Assembly: GCF_039537705.1 (NCBI RefSeq)
Contig: NZ_BAABBA010000016.1
Span: 34,135-98,134, forward strand
Source: Georgenia daeguensis
GTDB taxonomy: Bacteria > Actinomycetota > Actinomycetes > Actinomycetales > Actinomycetaceae
Length of the DNA stretch: 64,000 nt
Direction of reading: 5' to 3'
Positions within the stretch are counted from its first letter, which is position 1. Each line of letters starts with the position of its first letter. Under the pieces are notes generated by a model. It was not told where the DNA came from and did no database searches. It saw nothing but the letters and a program-made list of their open reading frames with translations. Positions 34,129 to 42,634 of this stretch are shown here, in pieces. The position numbers and the translations under genes are program-made.

Positions 34129-35052
34129 CTACCCGACCTTCGCCATCACCGTGTCGGCGATGAGGTCGAGGTGCTCGAGGTCGGTGAGGTCGAGGCACTG
34201 GAGGTACACGCGCGTCACGCCGATCTCGGCGAGGGCCCCCAGGCCGTCGAGGACCTCGGCCGGGGAGCCGGCGAGGCCGTGCTCGCGCAGTTCCGCGGGC
34301 TCGCGCCCGATCGCGTCGGCCCGGCGCTGCACCTCGGTCTCGTCGGAGCCGACGCAGGCGACGAACGCGACCGAGTACGTGAGCTCGTCGGGGTTCCGGC
34401 CGGCCTCCTCGCAGGCGGCGCGGACGCGGGCGATCTGCGGCGCGATCTCGTCCTTCTCCGGGAACGACTGGTTGTACTCGGACGCGAACCGGGCGGCCAG
34501 GCGCGGGGTGCGGCGCGGGCCGTTCCCGCCGACGACGATCGGCACGGTCGGCTGCACCGGCTTGGGCAGGCCGAGGTTGTCGGTGAGCTGGTAGTGGCGG
34601 CCGTCAAAGCTGTAGGTCTGGCCCGCAGGGGTGGCCCACAGGCCGGTGACGATCTCCAGCTGCTCCTCCAGCATCCGGAACCGCTTCTCCGGGAAGGGCA
34701 CGCCCAGCGCGGCGTGCTCCTCCGCGAACCAGCCGGTGCCCAGGCCGAGCTCGACGCGCCCGCCCGACATCGCGTCCACCTGCGCCACCTGCACGGCCAG
34801 GATGCCCGGGTGGCGGAAGGTGGCCGAGGACACCAGCGTCCCCAGCCGGATGCGCGAGGTCTCCCGGGCGAGGCCGGCGAGGGTGGTCCAGGCGTCGGTC
34901 GGGCCGGGGAGCGCGTCGCCGTCGCCCATGCGCAGGAAGTGGTCGGAGCGGAAGAAGGCGTCGAAGCCCAGCTGCTCGGCGCGTTGGGCCATCGCGAGCT
35001 GCTGGTCGTAGGAGGCGCCCTGCTGCGGTTCGGTGAAGATACGGAGGTCCAT
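34129..35052 (-). CDS. LLM-class F420-dependent oxidoreductase
   Basis: A 307-residue luciferase-like protein with MDLRIFTEPQQGASYDQQLA, LGFDAFFRSDHFLRMGDGD, TSRIRLGTLVSSATFRHPG, MSGGRVELGLGTGWFAEEH and TVPIVVGGNGPRRTPRLAAR. The RSDHFL block and GTGWFAEEH are characteristic of the F420-dependent actinobacterial subgroup. ATG start at 35052. It lies 31 bases downstream of the ABC ATPase start on the same strand, but with its own upstream gap, so it probably precedes the exporter genes in a shared transcript. Confidence 0.9.
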   Translation of the reverse strand: MDLRIFTEPQQGASYDQQLAMAQRAEQLGFDAFFRSDHFLRMGDGDALPGPTDAWTTLAGLARETSRIRLGTLVSSATFRHPGILAVQVAQVDAMSGGRVELGLGTGWFAEEHAALGVPFPEKRFRMLEEQLEIVTGLWATPAGQTYSFDGRHYQLTDNLGLPKPVQPTVPIVVGGNGPRRTPRLAARFASEYNQSFPEKDEIAPQIARVRAACEEAGRNPDELTYSVAFVACVGSDETEVQRRADAIGREPAELREHGLAGSPAEVLDGLGALAEIGVTRVYLQCLDLTDLEHLDLIADTVMAKVG

Positions 35053-35096
35053 GCGTCCTACCCTGCCAGGGCCCGAGGTGCCTACGCTCTTCAGCC

Positions 35097-36161
35097 ATGA
35101 CCGCCGTCAAGGACGTCGCCCTGCTCCGGCTCGTGGCCCAGCGGGTCGCGGGGCCGCCGTCCCCGACCGCCACCGAGACGGTGCGCCACCTGTGCGCGAT
35201 GCAGGCGCAGGACCTGCCCGCCGCGCTCGCCGCGGTCACGCTCCGGACCAGCGGCGACGACGACGCCGGGATCGTCGGCGCGCTCGAGCGCGGCGAGGTC
35301 GTGCGGTCGTGGCCGATGCGCGGCACCCTCCACCTCGTCCCGGCGGAGGACCTGCGGTGGATGCTCGACCTGACCACCGAGCGGCTCATCACCGGCGCCG
35401 CGCGGCGCCGCCGCCAGCTCGGCATCGACGACCCGATGCTCGACCGGGCGCTGGAGCTCGCCGTCGACGCCCTGACGGGCGGGCGCTCCCTCTCCCGCGG
35501 CGAGCTGATGGGACTGTGGGAGGACGCCGACCTGCTCGGCGTCGCGCAGCGCGGCTACCACCTGCTATGGAACCTGGCCCAGCGCGGCTTCCTCTGCCTC
35601 GGCCCGTACGTCGACGGCGAGCAGCGCATCGTCCTGCTTGAGGAGTGGGTGCCCGCCCCGCGCCGACTCGGGCGGGAGGAGGCGCTGGGGGAGTGGGCGC
35701 TGCGCTACTTCCGCGGCCACGGGCCGGCCACCCTGCGGGACTTCGTGTGGTGGACCAAGCTCACCGTCGCCGACGCGAGGGCCGGGCTGGCGCTGGCCCG
35801 TCCGCACCTGGCCAGCATCGACGTGGATGGCACGGAGCACCTTCTCGACCCGGCCACGCCGGACCTGCTGGCCGAGCACCGGGCCGACGCCCGCGGCGTC
35901 TACCTCCTGCCCGCCTTCGACGAGATCATCCTCGGCTACCAGGACCGCTCGCCCACGCTGCCGCCGGAGCACGCGGAGAGGATCGTGCCCGGCGGCAACG
36001 GGATGTTCCGTCCGGTCGTGGTGGCCGCCGGGCGCGCGGTGGGCACCTGGCGGCGGGCGGGCAGCGGCGCCGCCAGGCGGATCGAGGCCGAGCCGTTCAC
36101 GGCGTTCACCCCCGCCGTCGAGACCGCGGTGGAGAACGCCCGGCCGGTCCCGGCCGGCTGA
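35097..36161 (+). CDS. Winged-helix DNA-binding-domain protein (AlkZ/YcaQ-like HTH_42 family)
   Basis: A 354-residue protein of the family with tandem winged helices whose characterised members (AlkZ, AlkX/YcaQ) are DNA glycosylases. Family blocks are VRHLCAMQAQDLPAALAAVT, VVRSWPMRGTLHLVPAEDLR, the central GPATLRDFVWWTKL and GVYLLPAFDEIILGYQDRS. The QAQD motif resembles the catalytic QxQ of AlkZ-type enzymes. A TACGCT box at 35083-35088 lies eight bases before ATG 35097, so translation may be nearly leaderless. Confidence 0.85.
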   Translation: MTAVKDVALLRLVAQRVAGPPSPTATETVRHLCAMQAQDLPAALAAVTLRTSGDDDAGIVGALERGEVVRSWPMRGTLHLVPAEDLRWMLDLTTERLITGAARRRRQLGIDDPMLDRALELAVDALTGGRSLSRGELMGLWEDADLLGVAQRGYHLLWNLAQRGFLCLGPYVDGEQRIVLLEEWVPAPRRLGREEALGEWALRYFRGHGPATLRDFVWWTKLTVADARAGLALARPHLASIDVDGTEHLLDPATPDLLAEHRADARGVYLLPAFDEIILGYQDRSPTLPPEHAERIVPGGNGMFRPVVVAAGRAVGTWRRAGSGAARRIEAEPFTAFTPAVETAVENARPVPAG

Positions 36162-36178
36162 CGACGGCGTCGCGCAGA

Positions 36179-36215
36179 CGCCCGGTGCGGGTCAGGCTGC
36201 GTCGCGCCGGGCGTT
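36179..36215. terminator. Candidate bidirectional terminator hairpin
   Basis: Arms ACGCCCGG (36179-36186) and CCGGGCGT (36208-36215) form a perfect 8-bp inverted repeat between two convergent genes. No U tract follows, as usual for this GC-rich DNA. Assigned from symmetry and position. Confidence 0.5.
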
Positions 36216-36270
36216 GCGGATGGGCGCTGAGTCCAGCCGCTGGGTGGGCGCACACGGGGCGGTCGTCCGA

Positions 36271-37122
36271 TCACCCGGCCCGTTCGGGACCTGGCCGCAC
36301 GCTGACTGCGCCCTCGACGACCTCGGCGAGCTCGGCCAGCCGGTGCGCCCGCGCGGACTCCGCAGAGGTGAACGGCTGCCCGGGCCGGGCGAGCACCACC
36401 GCGCCGCGCCAGCGGGAGTGGATCTTCAGCCTCGTGGTGTCCCCCGAGAGGTACGACGTCGGCGCCCCCGGCCCGCCGTCGGCCACCTCGGCGCCGAGGA
36501 GGTCGGCGACGGCCTCGGGGAGGTCCTCCGGCGCGCTGGCGACCCGCACGGCGGCAGAGAGCGCCTTCGTGGGGCCGTCCATCAGGGCGAGCGCCGTCGT
36601 CGGCCAGACCTGCGGGTCGCGCCCGCCGCCGTCCTCCGCCGCCTCGACGAGGTCCCGGGCGGTGATCCGCTCGGGGACGTCGACGACGAACTCGTCGATC
36701 GCGCCGTCGCTCCCCGGCTGGACCTGCACGCTGAGGATGTTGCCCTCGAGCATGCCGAGCTGCTTCGTGACCGCCTCCAGCGCGCCCGGGGTGTCGTCGA
36801 CGGTCATGCGCAGGCGCCACAGCGACCCCGCGGAGCTGAGACGGCGACGCTCCCGCAGGATCGGTGCGTGCAGCCAGCGTCGCAGGACGCGCATCACCGA
36901 CGGCTCCGCCACCCAGATCACGAGCGTCGTGGCGGTGACCGTCAGGACGAGCACCTTCGCCACGAGAGACAGGTGGCTCGACACCACCGCGGCGTGCACG
37001 GCGAGCTCGACGGGGAGCATGGCGATGATGCTGGCCATCGTCAGCCGCCCCTTGCGCGGCTCCGGGAGACGTCCGCAGACCTCGCAGGCCAGGTCGGCGG
37101 TCTCGGCATGGTTGTGCGACAT
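36271..37122 (-). CDS. Membrane-anchored ACT-domain protein
   Basis: A 283-residue protein beginning MSHNHAETADLACEVCG (ATG 37122); a GTG at 37155 would add 11 residues. A CxxC-containing N-terminus precedes two hydrophobic helices (about 34-50 and 55-73) and then a soluble part with the ACT-like block LWRLRMTVDDTPGALEAVTK, QLGMLEGNILSVQVQPG and DEFVVDVPERITARDL. ACT domains bind small metabolites and often regulate enzymes. Function unknown; upstream lies a highly structured intergenic element that might control it. Confidence 0.8.
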   Translation of the reverse strand: MSHNHAETADLACEVCGRLPEPRKGRLTMASIIAMLPVELAVHAAVVSSHLSLVAKVLVLTVTATTLVIWVAEPSVMRVLRRWLHAPILRERRRLSSAGSLWRLRMTVDDTPGALEAVTKQLGMLEGNILSVQVQPGSDGAIDEFVVDVPERITARDLVEAAEDGGGRDPQVWPTTALALMDGPTKALSAAVRVASAPEDLPEAVADLLGAEVADGGPGAPTSYLSGDTTRLKIHSRWRGAVVLARPGQPFTSAESARAHRLAELAEVVEGAVSVRPGPERAG

Positions 37123-37231
37123 GGCCCAAGGGTGAAGGTGCACCGTTCCGACCACGTTGCCGGGACGAAACCGTTGCGTAAACCGTGCGCCGCGCGCGGC
37201 CCGTCGCCGGGCATGGAAGAGCCCGCGGGTT

Positions 37232-37373
37232 CCCGGCCGTTTGGCCGGGTGCCGTGATGGACGATGTCACGGCCCCGCGGACTCCGGTGACCACCTGGTT
37301 CTCGCCGCCCGTCGGCGGGAGGACCCTGAGGTCCGTCCACAGACGGGCTAGCGGGTAGCCACCTCACGCGTCC
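37232..37373. other. Multi-hairpin intergenic element, candidate structured RNA or leader
   Basis: Closing arms GGACG (37259-37263) and CGTCC (37369-37373) enclose consecutive perfect hairpins: CCGCC/GGCGG (37305-37309, 37314-37318), GGACC/GGTCC (37321-37325, 37330-37334), CCGTC/GACGG (37333-37337, 37342-37346) and GGCTA/TAGCC (37346-37350, 37356-37360); GGTG/CACC at 37286-37295 adds another. Next to it is a 7-bp hairpin CCCGGCC/GGCCGGG (37232-37249). Read on the minus strand, TATTCT just before the closing stem is -10-like and the ACT-domain gene starts about 137 bases after the structure. The class is not recognised. The remaining gap to 37474 shows no gene. Confidence 0.45.
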
Positions 37374-37474
37374 GAAGAATATTCACCTCTGGACCACCTC
37401 CCTTCTCGTGTGCGGACAACGGTAAGCCGGACCCCCGGGCCGTGTCACCACCTTTTTCAGGCACCATGGGTGGC

Positions 37475-38026
37475 ATGACCGCCCCCGCCGACCGGCCCTT
37501 CCGCGTCCTCGTCGTGTGCACCGGCAACATCTGCCGCTCGCCCATGGGAGAGGTGGTGCTGCGCGAGCGGCTGGTCGCGGCCGGGCTGGCCGACGCCGTC
37601 GAGGTGGCCTCCGCCGGCATCAGCGACGAGGAGCACGGCAACCCCATCGACCGCCGCGCCCGCGCCGTCCTGGCCGAGCACGGCTACCCGGTGCCGCACC
37701 ACCGCGCGCACCAGGTGGCCGCGCACGAGCTGGGGGAGTACGACCTCGCCCTGGCGATGACCAAGCAGCACGCCCGCGCGCTGCGGCTGCGCGCGGAGCG
37801 GGACGCCGACCCGCGCACCGCCGAGGTGCGCCTCTGGCGCGAGTTCGACGACACCGCGCCCGACAGGGCGACCGCGGGGGAGTACGACCTCGACGTGCCC
37901 GACCCCTGGTACGGCGAGCACGACGGGTTCTACGACACCCTCGCCGTCGTCGAGCGCGGTGCGGACGGGCTGGTGGCGCACCTGCGCGAACGGCTCGGGC
38001 AGCAGGTGGCGGCCAAGGGCTCGTGA
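37475..38026 (+). CDS. Low-molecular-weight protein-tyrosine phosphatase
   Basis: A 183-residue LMW phosphatase. The P-loop CTGNICRSPMGE supplies the nucleophilic Cys and Arg, and the general acid Asp pair lies in DVPDPWYGEHDGFYDTL. SAGISDEEHGNPIDRRA and HRAHQVAAHELGEYDLALAM also fit. ATG 37475 is preferred to in-frame upstream GTG 37442 because family homology begins at FRVLVVCTGN. These enzymes dephosphorylate tyrosine, sometimes on capsule/exopolysaccharide kinases, but no such partner is nearby. Confidence 0.92.
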   Translation: MTAPADRPFRVLVVCTGNICRSPMGEVVLRERLVAAGLADAVEVASAGISDEEHGNPIDRRARAVLAEHGYPVPHHRAHQVAAHELGEYDLALAMTKQHARALRLRAERDADPRTAEVRLWREFDDTAPDRATAGEYDLDVPDPWYGEHDGFYDTLAVVERGADGLVAHLRERLGQQVAAKGS

Positions 38027-38069
38027 CGAGCTCGGCGGTGCACCGGCCGGCCCCGGCGGGCCGCGGCCG

Positions 38070-38543
38070 CTACTTGTAAAACCCCTCGCGCAGGTTGATC
38101 CCGTGCTCCACCCAGGCCTTCATGGCGGCGAGCATGCCGGTCCAGCCTTCGCAGTTGCCGAAGGCGTTCTTGGCGCCGTCCGCCGTGGGGCGCCACGACG
38201 ACTCCGTGATGGTCACCAGGGTGCGCGTATCGCCGTCGAGCGGCTCGAACTCGAACGTCGTCGTGGTGGTGCCCCGGTCGTTCTTCGTGGCCTCCCCGTC
38301 CCACTCGATGACGATCCGCCGGGGCGGGTCCGCCTCCAGCACGCGGACCGGGAACGCACCGGGGTAGTCGTGGAAGTCCCAGGTGACGTCGTTCCCGGGC
38401 TCGAGGCGGCCGCGGGCGCCGCCGGTCGTGAAGTACCTCGAGAGCTGCTCGGGATCCGCGACGGCCTCGTAGACCTCGGCGCACGGGCGCGAGACGCGGC
38501 CGGAGACGGTGAAGGAGAGCTCCGCCAGCTCGTTCTGGGTCAT
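38070..38543 (-). CDS. SRPBCC / AHSA1-like domain protein
   Basis: A 157-residue START-like lipid- or ligand-binding fold: LSFTVSGRVSRPCAEVYEAV, TWDFHDYPGAFPVRVLEADP, TKNDRGTTTTTFEFEP and the helical end GWTGMLAAMKAWVEHG. It is encoded divergently from an ArsR-type regulator with only 16 bases between start codons, a pairing seen repeatedly in actinobacteria, in which the regulator controls both genes. Confidence 0.88.
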   Translation of the reverse strand: MTQNELAELSFTVSGRVSRPCAEVYEAVADPEQLSRYFTTGGARGRLEPGNDVTWDFHDYPGAFPVRVLEADPPRRIVIEWDGEATKNDRGTTTTTFEFEPLDGDTRTLVTITESSWRPTADGAKNAFGNCEGWTGMLAAMKAWVEHGINLREGFYK

Positions 38544-38559
38544 GTGATAGTTTTACAAC
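38544..38559. promoter_or_regulatory. Overlapping divergent leaderless promoters with ArsR operator candidate
   Basis: Only 16 bases separate the two start codons. On the plus strand GATAGT (38546-38551) is a -10-like box eight bases before GTG 38560; on the minus strand TAAAAC lies six bases before ATG 38543. The near-palindrome GTTTTACAAC (38550-38559, one mismatch) overlaps both. Binding of the ArsR protein here would silence both genes at once. Confidence 0.5.
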
Positions 38560-38886
38560 GTGTCAGCGGGGGCCGTCAACGGGTCGGACGACGACCGCGT
38601 GTTCAAGGCGCTGGCTTCTCCGACCCGGCGCCGGATGCTGGACGTGCTCAAGGCAGGTTCGCGCACCACGGGGGAGCTCTGCGAGCACTTCCCCGACCTC
38701 GACCGCACGACGGTGCTCCAGCACCTGCGCGTGCTGGAGCGCGCCGAGCTCGTGACGGGCCGGAAGGTGGGGCGCGAGCGGCACCTCTCGCTGGCGCCCG
38801 TCCCGATCAAGCGCATCTACGACCGCTGGATCGGCGAGTACGCGCGCGCCGCCGTCGAGCTGCTCGACGAGCTCGACGGCGGGTGA
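38560..38886 (+). CDS. ArsR/SmtB-family helix-turn-helix regulator
   Basis: A 108-residue winged-helix protein: VFKALASPTRRRMLDVLKAG, recognition helix region RTTVLQHLRVLERAELVTG and wing GRERHLSLAPVPIKRIYDRW. No metal-binding CxC motif is seen, so it probably senses something other than metal, like the ArsR proteins paired with SRPBCC genes. GTG 38560 appears leaderless. Divergent from the AHSA1-like gene. Confidence 0.9.
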   Translation: MSAGAVNGSDDDRVFKALASPTRRRMLDVLKAGSRTTGELCEHFPDLDRTTVLQHLRVLERAELVTGRKVGRERHLSLAPVPIKRIYDRWIGEYARAAVELLDELDGG

Positions 38887-38958
38887 GGGAGCCGGCCAGT
38901 GCCACGTGGCGGGTGGCGAGAGACGTCGCTGCGCGTGACCTTTCGCCGGCGAGCGGGG

Positions 38959-39540
38959 TCAGGGCTCCTCGGTCACCGGGGGCTGCGAGGACCACGGGAA
39001 CATGATCCAGCGGTCGGTGCGCCGCCAGACGTAGTCGGGCTCGATCACCGAGCGCGGCTTGGCGTAGACGACGGCGGAGCGGGCGTCCACGTGGAGGGAC
39101 TCGGTCGCGTCGTCGTCGAGGTCGAGGTCGAGGTCCAGATCGGCGGGCAGGCCCTTGGACCGGATGAGGTCCATCACCAGGGCGAGGGTCTTGCCGGAGT
39201 CGGCGACGTCGTCGACCACGAGCACCTTGCGCCCGGGCAGCTCGGAGGTGTCCATGAGCGGGGGCAGGACCACGGGCTCGGGCAGCGTCTCGGCGACGCC
39301 GGTGTAGAACTCGACGTTCAGCGTGCCCATCGCCTTGGTGCCGAGCGCGTAGGCGACGGCGCCGGCCGGGACCAGACCGCCCCGGGCGACGGCGACCACC
39401 AGGTCCGGCATCCAGCCCGAGCGCACGACCTCGCGCGCCAGATCGCGGGCGGCCTCGCCGAACTCCGCCCAGCCCAGGACCTCGCGATCCTCGAGGTCGG
39501 AGGTGCTGGCGCCGTCGTCGAACGCAGTGGCTTCGCTCAT
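38959..39540 (-). CDS. Phosphoribosyltransferase (purine Gpt-like)
   Basis: A 193-residue type I PRTase. ARDLAREVVRSGWMPDLVVAVARGG and AMGTLNVEFYTG lead to the PRPP loop KVLVVDDVADSGKTLALV, with a C-terminal VYAKPRSVIEPDYVWRRTDRW typical of xanthine/guanine-type enzymes. A low-complexity Asp/Leu run (ADLDLDLDLDDDA) is inserted after the PRPP loop. ATG start at 39540. Likely purine salvage. Confidence 0.88.
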   Translation of the reverse strand: MSEATAFDDGASTSDLEDREVLGWAEFGEAARDLAREVVRSGWMPDLVVAVARGGLVPAGAVAYALGTKAMGTLNVEFYTGVAETLPEPVVLPPLMDTSELPGRKVLVVDDVADSGKTLALVMDLIRSKGLPADLDLDLDLDDDATESLHVDARSAVVYAKPRSVIEPDYVWRRTDRWIMFPWSSQPPVTEEP

Positions 39541-39589
39541 CGCGCCATCGTAGGGCGCGCAGCGGGCCGGGCACCTCCGCCGCGGCCGG

Positions 39590-40249
39590 CTACCCGTGCA
39601 GCGAGACGTGCACGTGGTCGTAGTGCCCGCCCGTGGCGTCCTGCGGGTCGTACACCCCGCCGCCGGTGTAGGGCGCCCAACCCTTCTCGGCCCGGTCCGC
39701 CACCCAGATCCGCCCCTGCCAGATCACGTAGTCCACGTCGAGAGCCTCGGCGTGCTCGCGCAGCCACTGCGCCGCTGTCCACCCGCGCACCAGGTCCTCC
39801 CCGGCGGGGAACTCGCCCGCGGCGCCGAAGAAGAGGTCGCAGCCCCGCCCGGCGGGGTGGTCGGAGGAGGGGTTCCAGGCGTGCTCGGACCAGCAGGTCA
39901 CCGGCACCGTCCCGACGGCGGGGCCGAGCTGGCCCACCAGCCAGGCCGTCGCGCCGGTGACGCAGCCGCCGGTGCCGCTCGGGTCGGGCACCGTGCAGCC
40001 GGTCCGCCCGCCGGTCCACGCCTGCGGCGGCGCGGGCAGCTCGACCACCGGCCCGACGTTCGCGGCCAGCGCCTTCGGCGGCGGCCCGCCGACGACCGCG
40101 TTCACGGCCGCGACGGCGCCCGTGGCCAGCAGCGTGAGCACGACGGCGCGCATGACGAGCACCCGCCGCCGGAGCACCCGCTGCCGGAGCGTCTGGCGGC
40201 GCGCGGCGGTGCGGCGGGTGCGCCCTGTCCGTGCCTGCCGCGCTCCCAT
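39590..40249 (-). CDS. Exported ARB_07466-like C-terminal-domain protein
   Basis: A 219-residue secreted or anchored protein: an Arg-rich N-terminus, one hydrophobic segment (about 34-54), then a C-terminal domain with SEHAWNPSSDHPAGRGCDLFF, YVIWQGRIWVADRAEKGWAPY and GGHYDHVHVSLHG. The His/Asp arrangement (DHPAGRGCD ... YDHVHVS) resembles the zinc site of M15/LAS-type peptidases, so it may cleave peptidoglycan peptides, though this is not demonstrated. Start taken as ATG 40249. Confidence 0.8.
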   Translation of the reverse strand: MGARQARTGRTRRTAARRQTLRQRVLRRRVLVMRAVVLTLLATGAVAAVNAVVGGPPPKALAANVGPVVELPAPPQAWTGGRTGCTVPDPSGTGGCVTGATAWLVGQLGPAVGTVPVTCWSEHAWNPSSDHPAGRGCDLFFGAAGEFPAGEDLVRGWTAAQWLREHAEALDVDYVIWQGRIWVADRAEKGWAPYTGGGVYDPQDATGGHYDHVHVSLHG

Positions 40250-40342
40250 GGCGCTACTCAAACACGTCACGGCGGCGGCGCTCGTTCCCCGGAGTGCCCT
40301 CGTGCGCCGGCCGTGCCGTCCGCTCGGCACGGGCGGCCCGCG

Positions 40343-41329
40343 TCACCTGTCGACGCGGGTGATCCAGTACTCGGTGGTCGGCGTCGGCGTGACGTCGAAC
40401 CGGGCGTTGGGGATGTAGAGCCAGTGGCCGAGCCGCGCCGCCGTCGTCGGTACGGCGAAGTCGTCGCTGGTGATGACCTCGTCCAGGGTGCCGGTGCGCC
40501 CGGCGCGGTCCAGGTCGAACTCGTACACGGCCCCGCGGTTGAGGACCACGTAGAGGTTCCGGCCCCGCAGCAGCAGGCCGTCACCGCCGGCGAGCTTGAC
40601 CGCGCCGTCGTCGGCGGGGTCGCCGTTGAGGTCGTCGGGGTCCGTGAGCTCCACCTCGCGGGCGTCGCCCGTACGAGGGTCGACACGGAACAGGGTGCCC
40701 GCGGCGGAGTTCACCACGAGCAGCCCGCGGTGGTCGGGCGTGCGCTCGATCCCGTTGGCGTTGATGCCGGCCGGGTACTGGCCGGGGATCTGCTGCCACT
40801 CGCCGGTCAGCGCCAGGTGCTCGACGTCGTCGGCGTCCGGCAGGCTCCCGTGGCGGCCCAGCCGCAGCCGGTGCAGCACTGCCCTGCTGGAGTCGGTGAA
40901 CCACGCGGAGTGCCGCGTGAGCACCACGTCGTTGATGATCGTCGGCGCGCTCGCCAGGCGGTAGGACGCGAGCAGCTCGCCGGTCTCGGGGTCGACCACG
41001 CGCGCGTCGCCCGCGAAGCCGCCCGCGACGAACAGGCGCTCGTGCCGGTCGATCTTCAGCCCCACGGACGTGGTGCCCGGGCCCGCGCCCTGGAAGACGA
41101 CCTCGCCCTCGCCGGTGCGCAGGTCGACCTGGTAGATGTCGCCGTCGGCCAGCGAGCCGAGCCAGGCGGTGTGGCCGCGGATGGCGATTCCCTCCGGCTG
41201 GAAACCGCGGGGGAGGTCGATCCGGTCCGGGAAGCCGTGGTCGCCGTCGGGGTGGGCCGTGGCACCGACCGCGGCGCCGACGGTGAGGAGCAGGGCCGCA
41301 CCCAGGGCAGCCATCCAGCGTCGCACCAT
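40343..41329 (-). CDS. Secreted beta-propeller protein (SMP-30/gluconolactonase-like)
   Basis: A 328-residue protein with a signal peptide (MVRRWMAALGAALLLTVGAA, cleavage near ATA-H) and a six-bladed beta-propeller look: FQPEGIAIRGHTAWLGSLAD, TTSVGLKIDRHERLFVAGG, NDVVLTRHSAWFTDSSRAVL, ANGIERTPDHRGLLVVNS. Members include superoxide-dismutase-linked and lactonase-like propellers; activity unknown. ATG 41329 is chosen among clustered GTG/ATG candidates. Confidence 0.82.
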   Translation of the reverse strand: MVRRWMAALGAALLLTVGAAVGATAHPDGDHGFPDRIDLPRGFQPEGIAIRGHTAWLGSLADGDIYQVDLRTGEGEVVFQGAGPGTTSVGLKIDRHERLFVAGGFAGDARVVDPETGELLASYRLASAPTIINDVVLTRHSAWFTDSSRAVLHRLRLGRHGSLPDADDVEHLALTGEWQQIPGQYPAGINANGIERTPDHRGLLVVNSAAGTLFRVDPRTGDAREVELTDPDDLNGDPADDGAVKLAGGDGLLLRGRNLYVVLNRGAVYEFDLDRAGRTGTLDEVITSDDFAVPTTAARLGHWLYIPNARFDVTPTPTTEYWITRVDR

Positions 41330-41495
41330 CACGATCACCGCCGATCCGGCCCGCGGGCCGGTCTAGACGTGCTGACAGTCCATCGTAGGCGCCGCGTCCG
41401 GGCGGCATAACCCCCGCGCGCGTGCCACGAGCGTCGCGGGGCGCCGTGGGCACAACGGCCGGGGAGGCGCGCGAGCGGTGCGGCATGCTGGGGCG

Positions 41496-42575
41496 GTGCC
41501 CCACCTGACCGCCTGGCGCCGCCGCGCGCCCGGACTGCTGCTCACCGCGCTCGTCGCCGTCCTGGCGCTCGCCCTCAACCGGGCCGTGCCCGTGGTCTCG
41601 GCCCTGCTCGTCGCGATCCTCGTCGGCGTCCTCCTCCGCAACCTCCGCCTGGTCCCCGCCGCCGCCGAGGACGGCGTGCGCTACAGCGCCCGCACGGTGC
41701 TCCGGCTGGGCGTGGTCCTGCTCGGGCTGCAGCTCTCGGTGCCCGAGGTGGTGGGCCTGGGCTGGGGCGCGCTCGCCGTCATCGTGGTCACGGTGGCGGG
41801 GACCTGGACGCTCACGCTGCTCCTGGGCCGGCTGCTGCGGGTGCCCGCCACCCTGACGCTGCTCATGGCCACCGGGACGGCGATCTGCGGCGCGTCGGCG
41901 GTTGCCGCGATGGCGGCCGTGGCCGGCACCGCGGGGCGTGAGCGCGAGGAGGACGTCGACGCAGCCGCCACCACCGCCGTCGCCGCGGTGACCATCTTCG
42001 GCACCGCCGCGATGCTTGCGATGCCCCCGCTCGCCGCCGCTCTCGCGCTCGACGCCCATGCCACCGGCGTGTGGCTGGGCGCCGGCATCCACGAGGTCGG
42101 GCAGGTGGTCGCGGCCGGCGGGCTGGTCGGGGAGGCCGTGCTGGCGACGGCGGTGCTCACCAAGCTCGGCAGGGTGGTGCTGCTCGCGCCGCTGGTGGCG
42201 GGGGTGAGCTACGCGCGCAGCCGCCGCGCCCGGATGGAGGCCGAACGGCTCGCGGCGGTGGAGTCGGCCGACGCCGTCCTGGCGGGTTCCGCCCCGCCGC
42301 ACCACGACGCCGCACGTCCCCCGCTGGTACCCGCCTTCGTCGTCGGCTTCCTCGTCCTCGTCGCGGTGCGCTCGCTCCTGCCCGTGCCCGCCGGGGTGCT
42401 CGAGGCGGTGCAGAGCGCCTCGACGTTCCTGCTCACCGTCGCCATGGTGGCGCTGGGTGCCGGGGTCAACGTCCGGGCCCTGCTGACCCGTGGCGGCCCG
42501 GCGCTCCTGCTCGGCCTGGCCTCCTCCGTCGTCGCGGCCGGTCTCTCGCTCGGCGGCGCGCTGCTGCTCCGCTGA
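41496..42575 (+). CDS. YeiH-type putative sulfate/anion exporter (UPF0324)
   Basis: A membrane protein of about 360 residues with roughly ten hydrophobic helices. Family motifs: VLRLGVVLLGLQLSVPEVVGLG, GTAICGASAVAAMAAV and GAGIHEVGQVVAAGGLVG. The start is uncertain: GTG 41496 has a weak -10-like CATGCT at 41484-41489 six bases before it, while GTG 41478 has GGGGAGG at 41461-41467. Homologues are annotated as putative sulfate exporters, largely from context. Confidence 0.85.
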   Translation: MPHLTAWRRRAPGLLLTALVAVLALALNRAVPVVSALLVAILVGVLLRNLRLVPAAAEDGVRYSARTVLRLGVVLLGLQLSVPEVVGLGWGALAVIVVTVAGTWTLTLLLGRLLRVPATLTLLMATGTAICGASAVAAMAAVAGTAGREREEDVDAAATTAVAAVTIFGTAAMLAMPPLAAALALDAHATGVWLGAGIHEVGQVVAAGGLVGEAVLATAVLTKLGRVVLLAPLVAGVSYARSRRARMEAERLAAVESADAVLAGSAPPHHDAARPPLVPAFVVGFLVLVAVRSLLPVPAGVLEAVQSASTFLLTVAMVALGAGVNVRALLTRGGPALLLGLASSVVAAGLSLGGALLLR

Positions 42576-42634
42576 GCTGCGGAGACCCTGCGACTCGGGT
42601 CGTGCCTCGCGGCTCGCAACCCTACGATCGCGGC

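Noticed and set aside
37232..37373. T-box, M-box or cobalamin riboswitch
   Set aside because: AGGTGGTCACC on the minus strand recalls a T-box core and GTGAGG an M-box, but the invariant stretches do not match, so only an unclassified element is reported.
39110..39145. Repeat array from GAGGTC units
   Set aside because: It encodes the Asp/Leu run inside the phosphoribosyltransferase gene and is too short to be CRISPR or a satellite.
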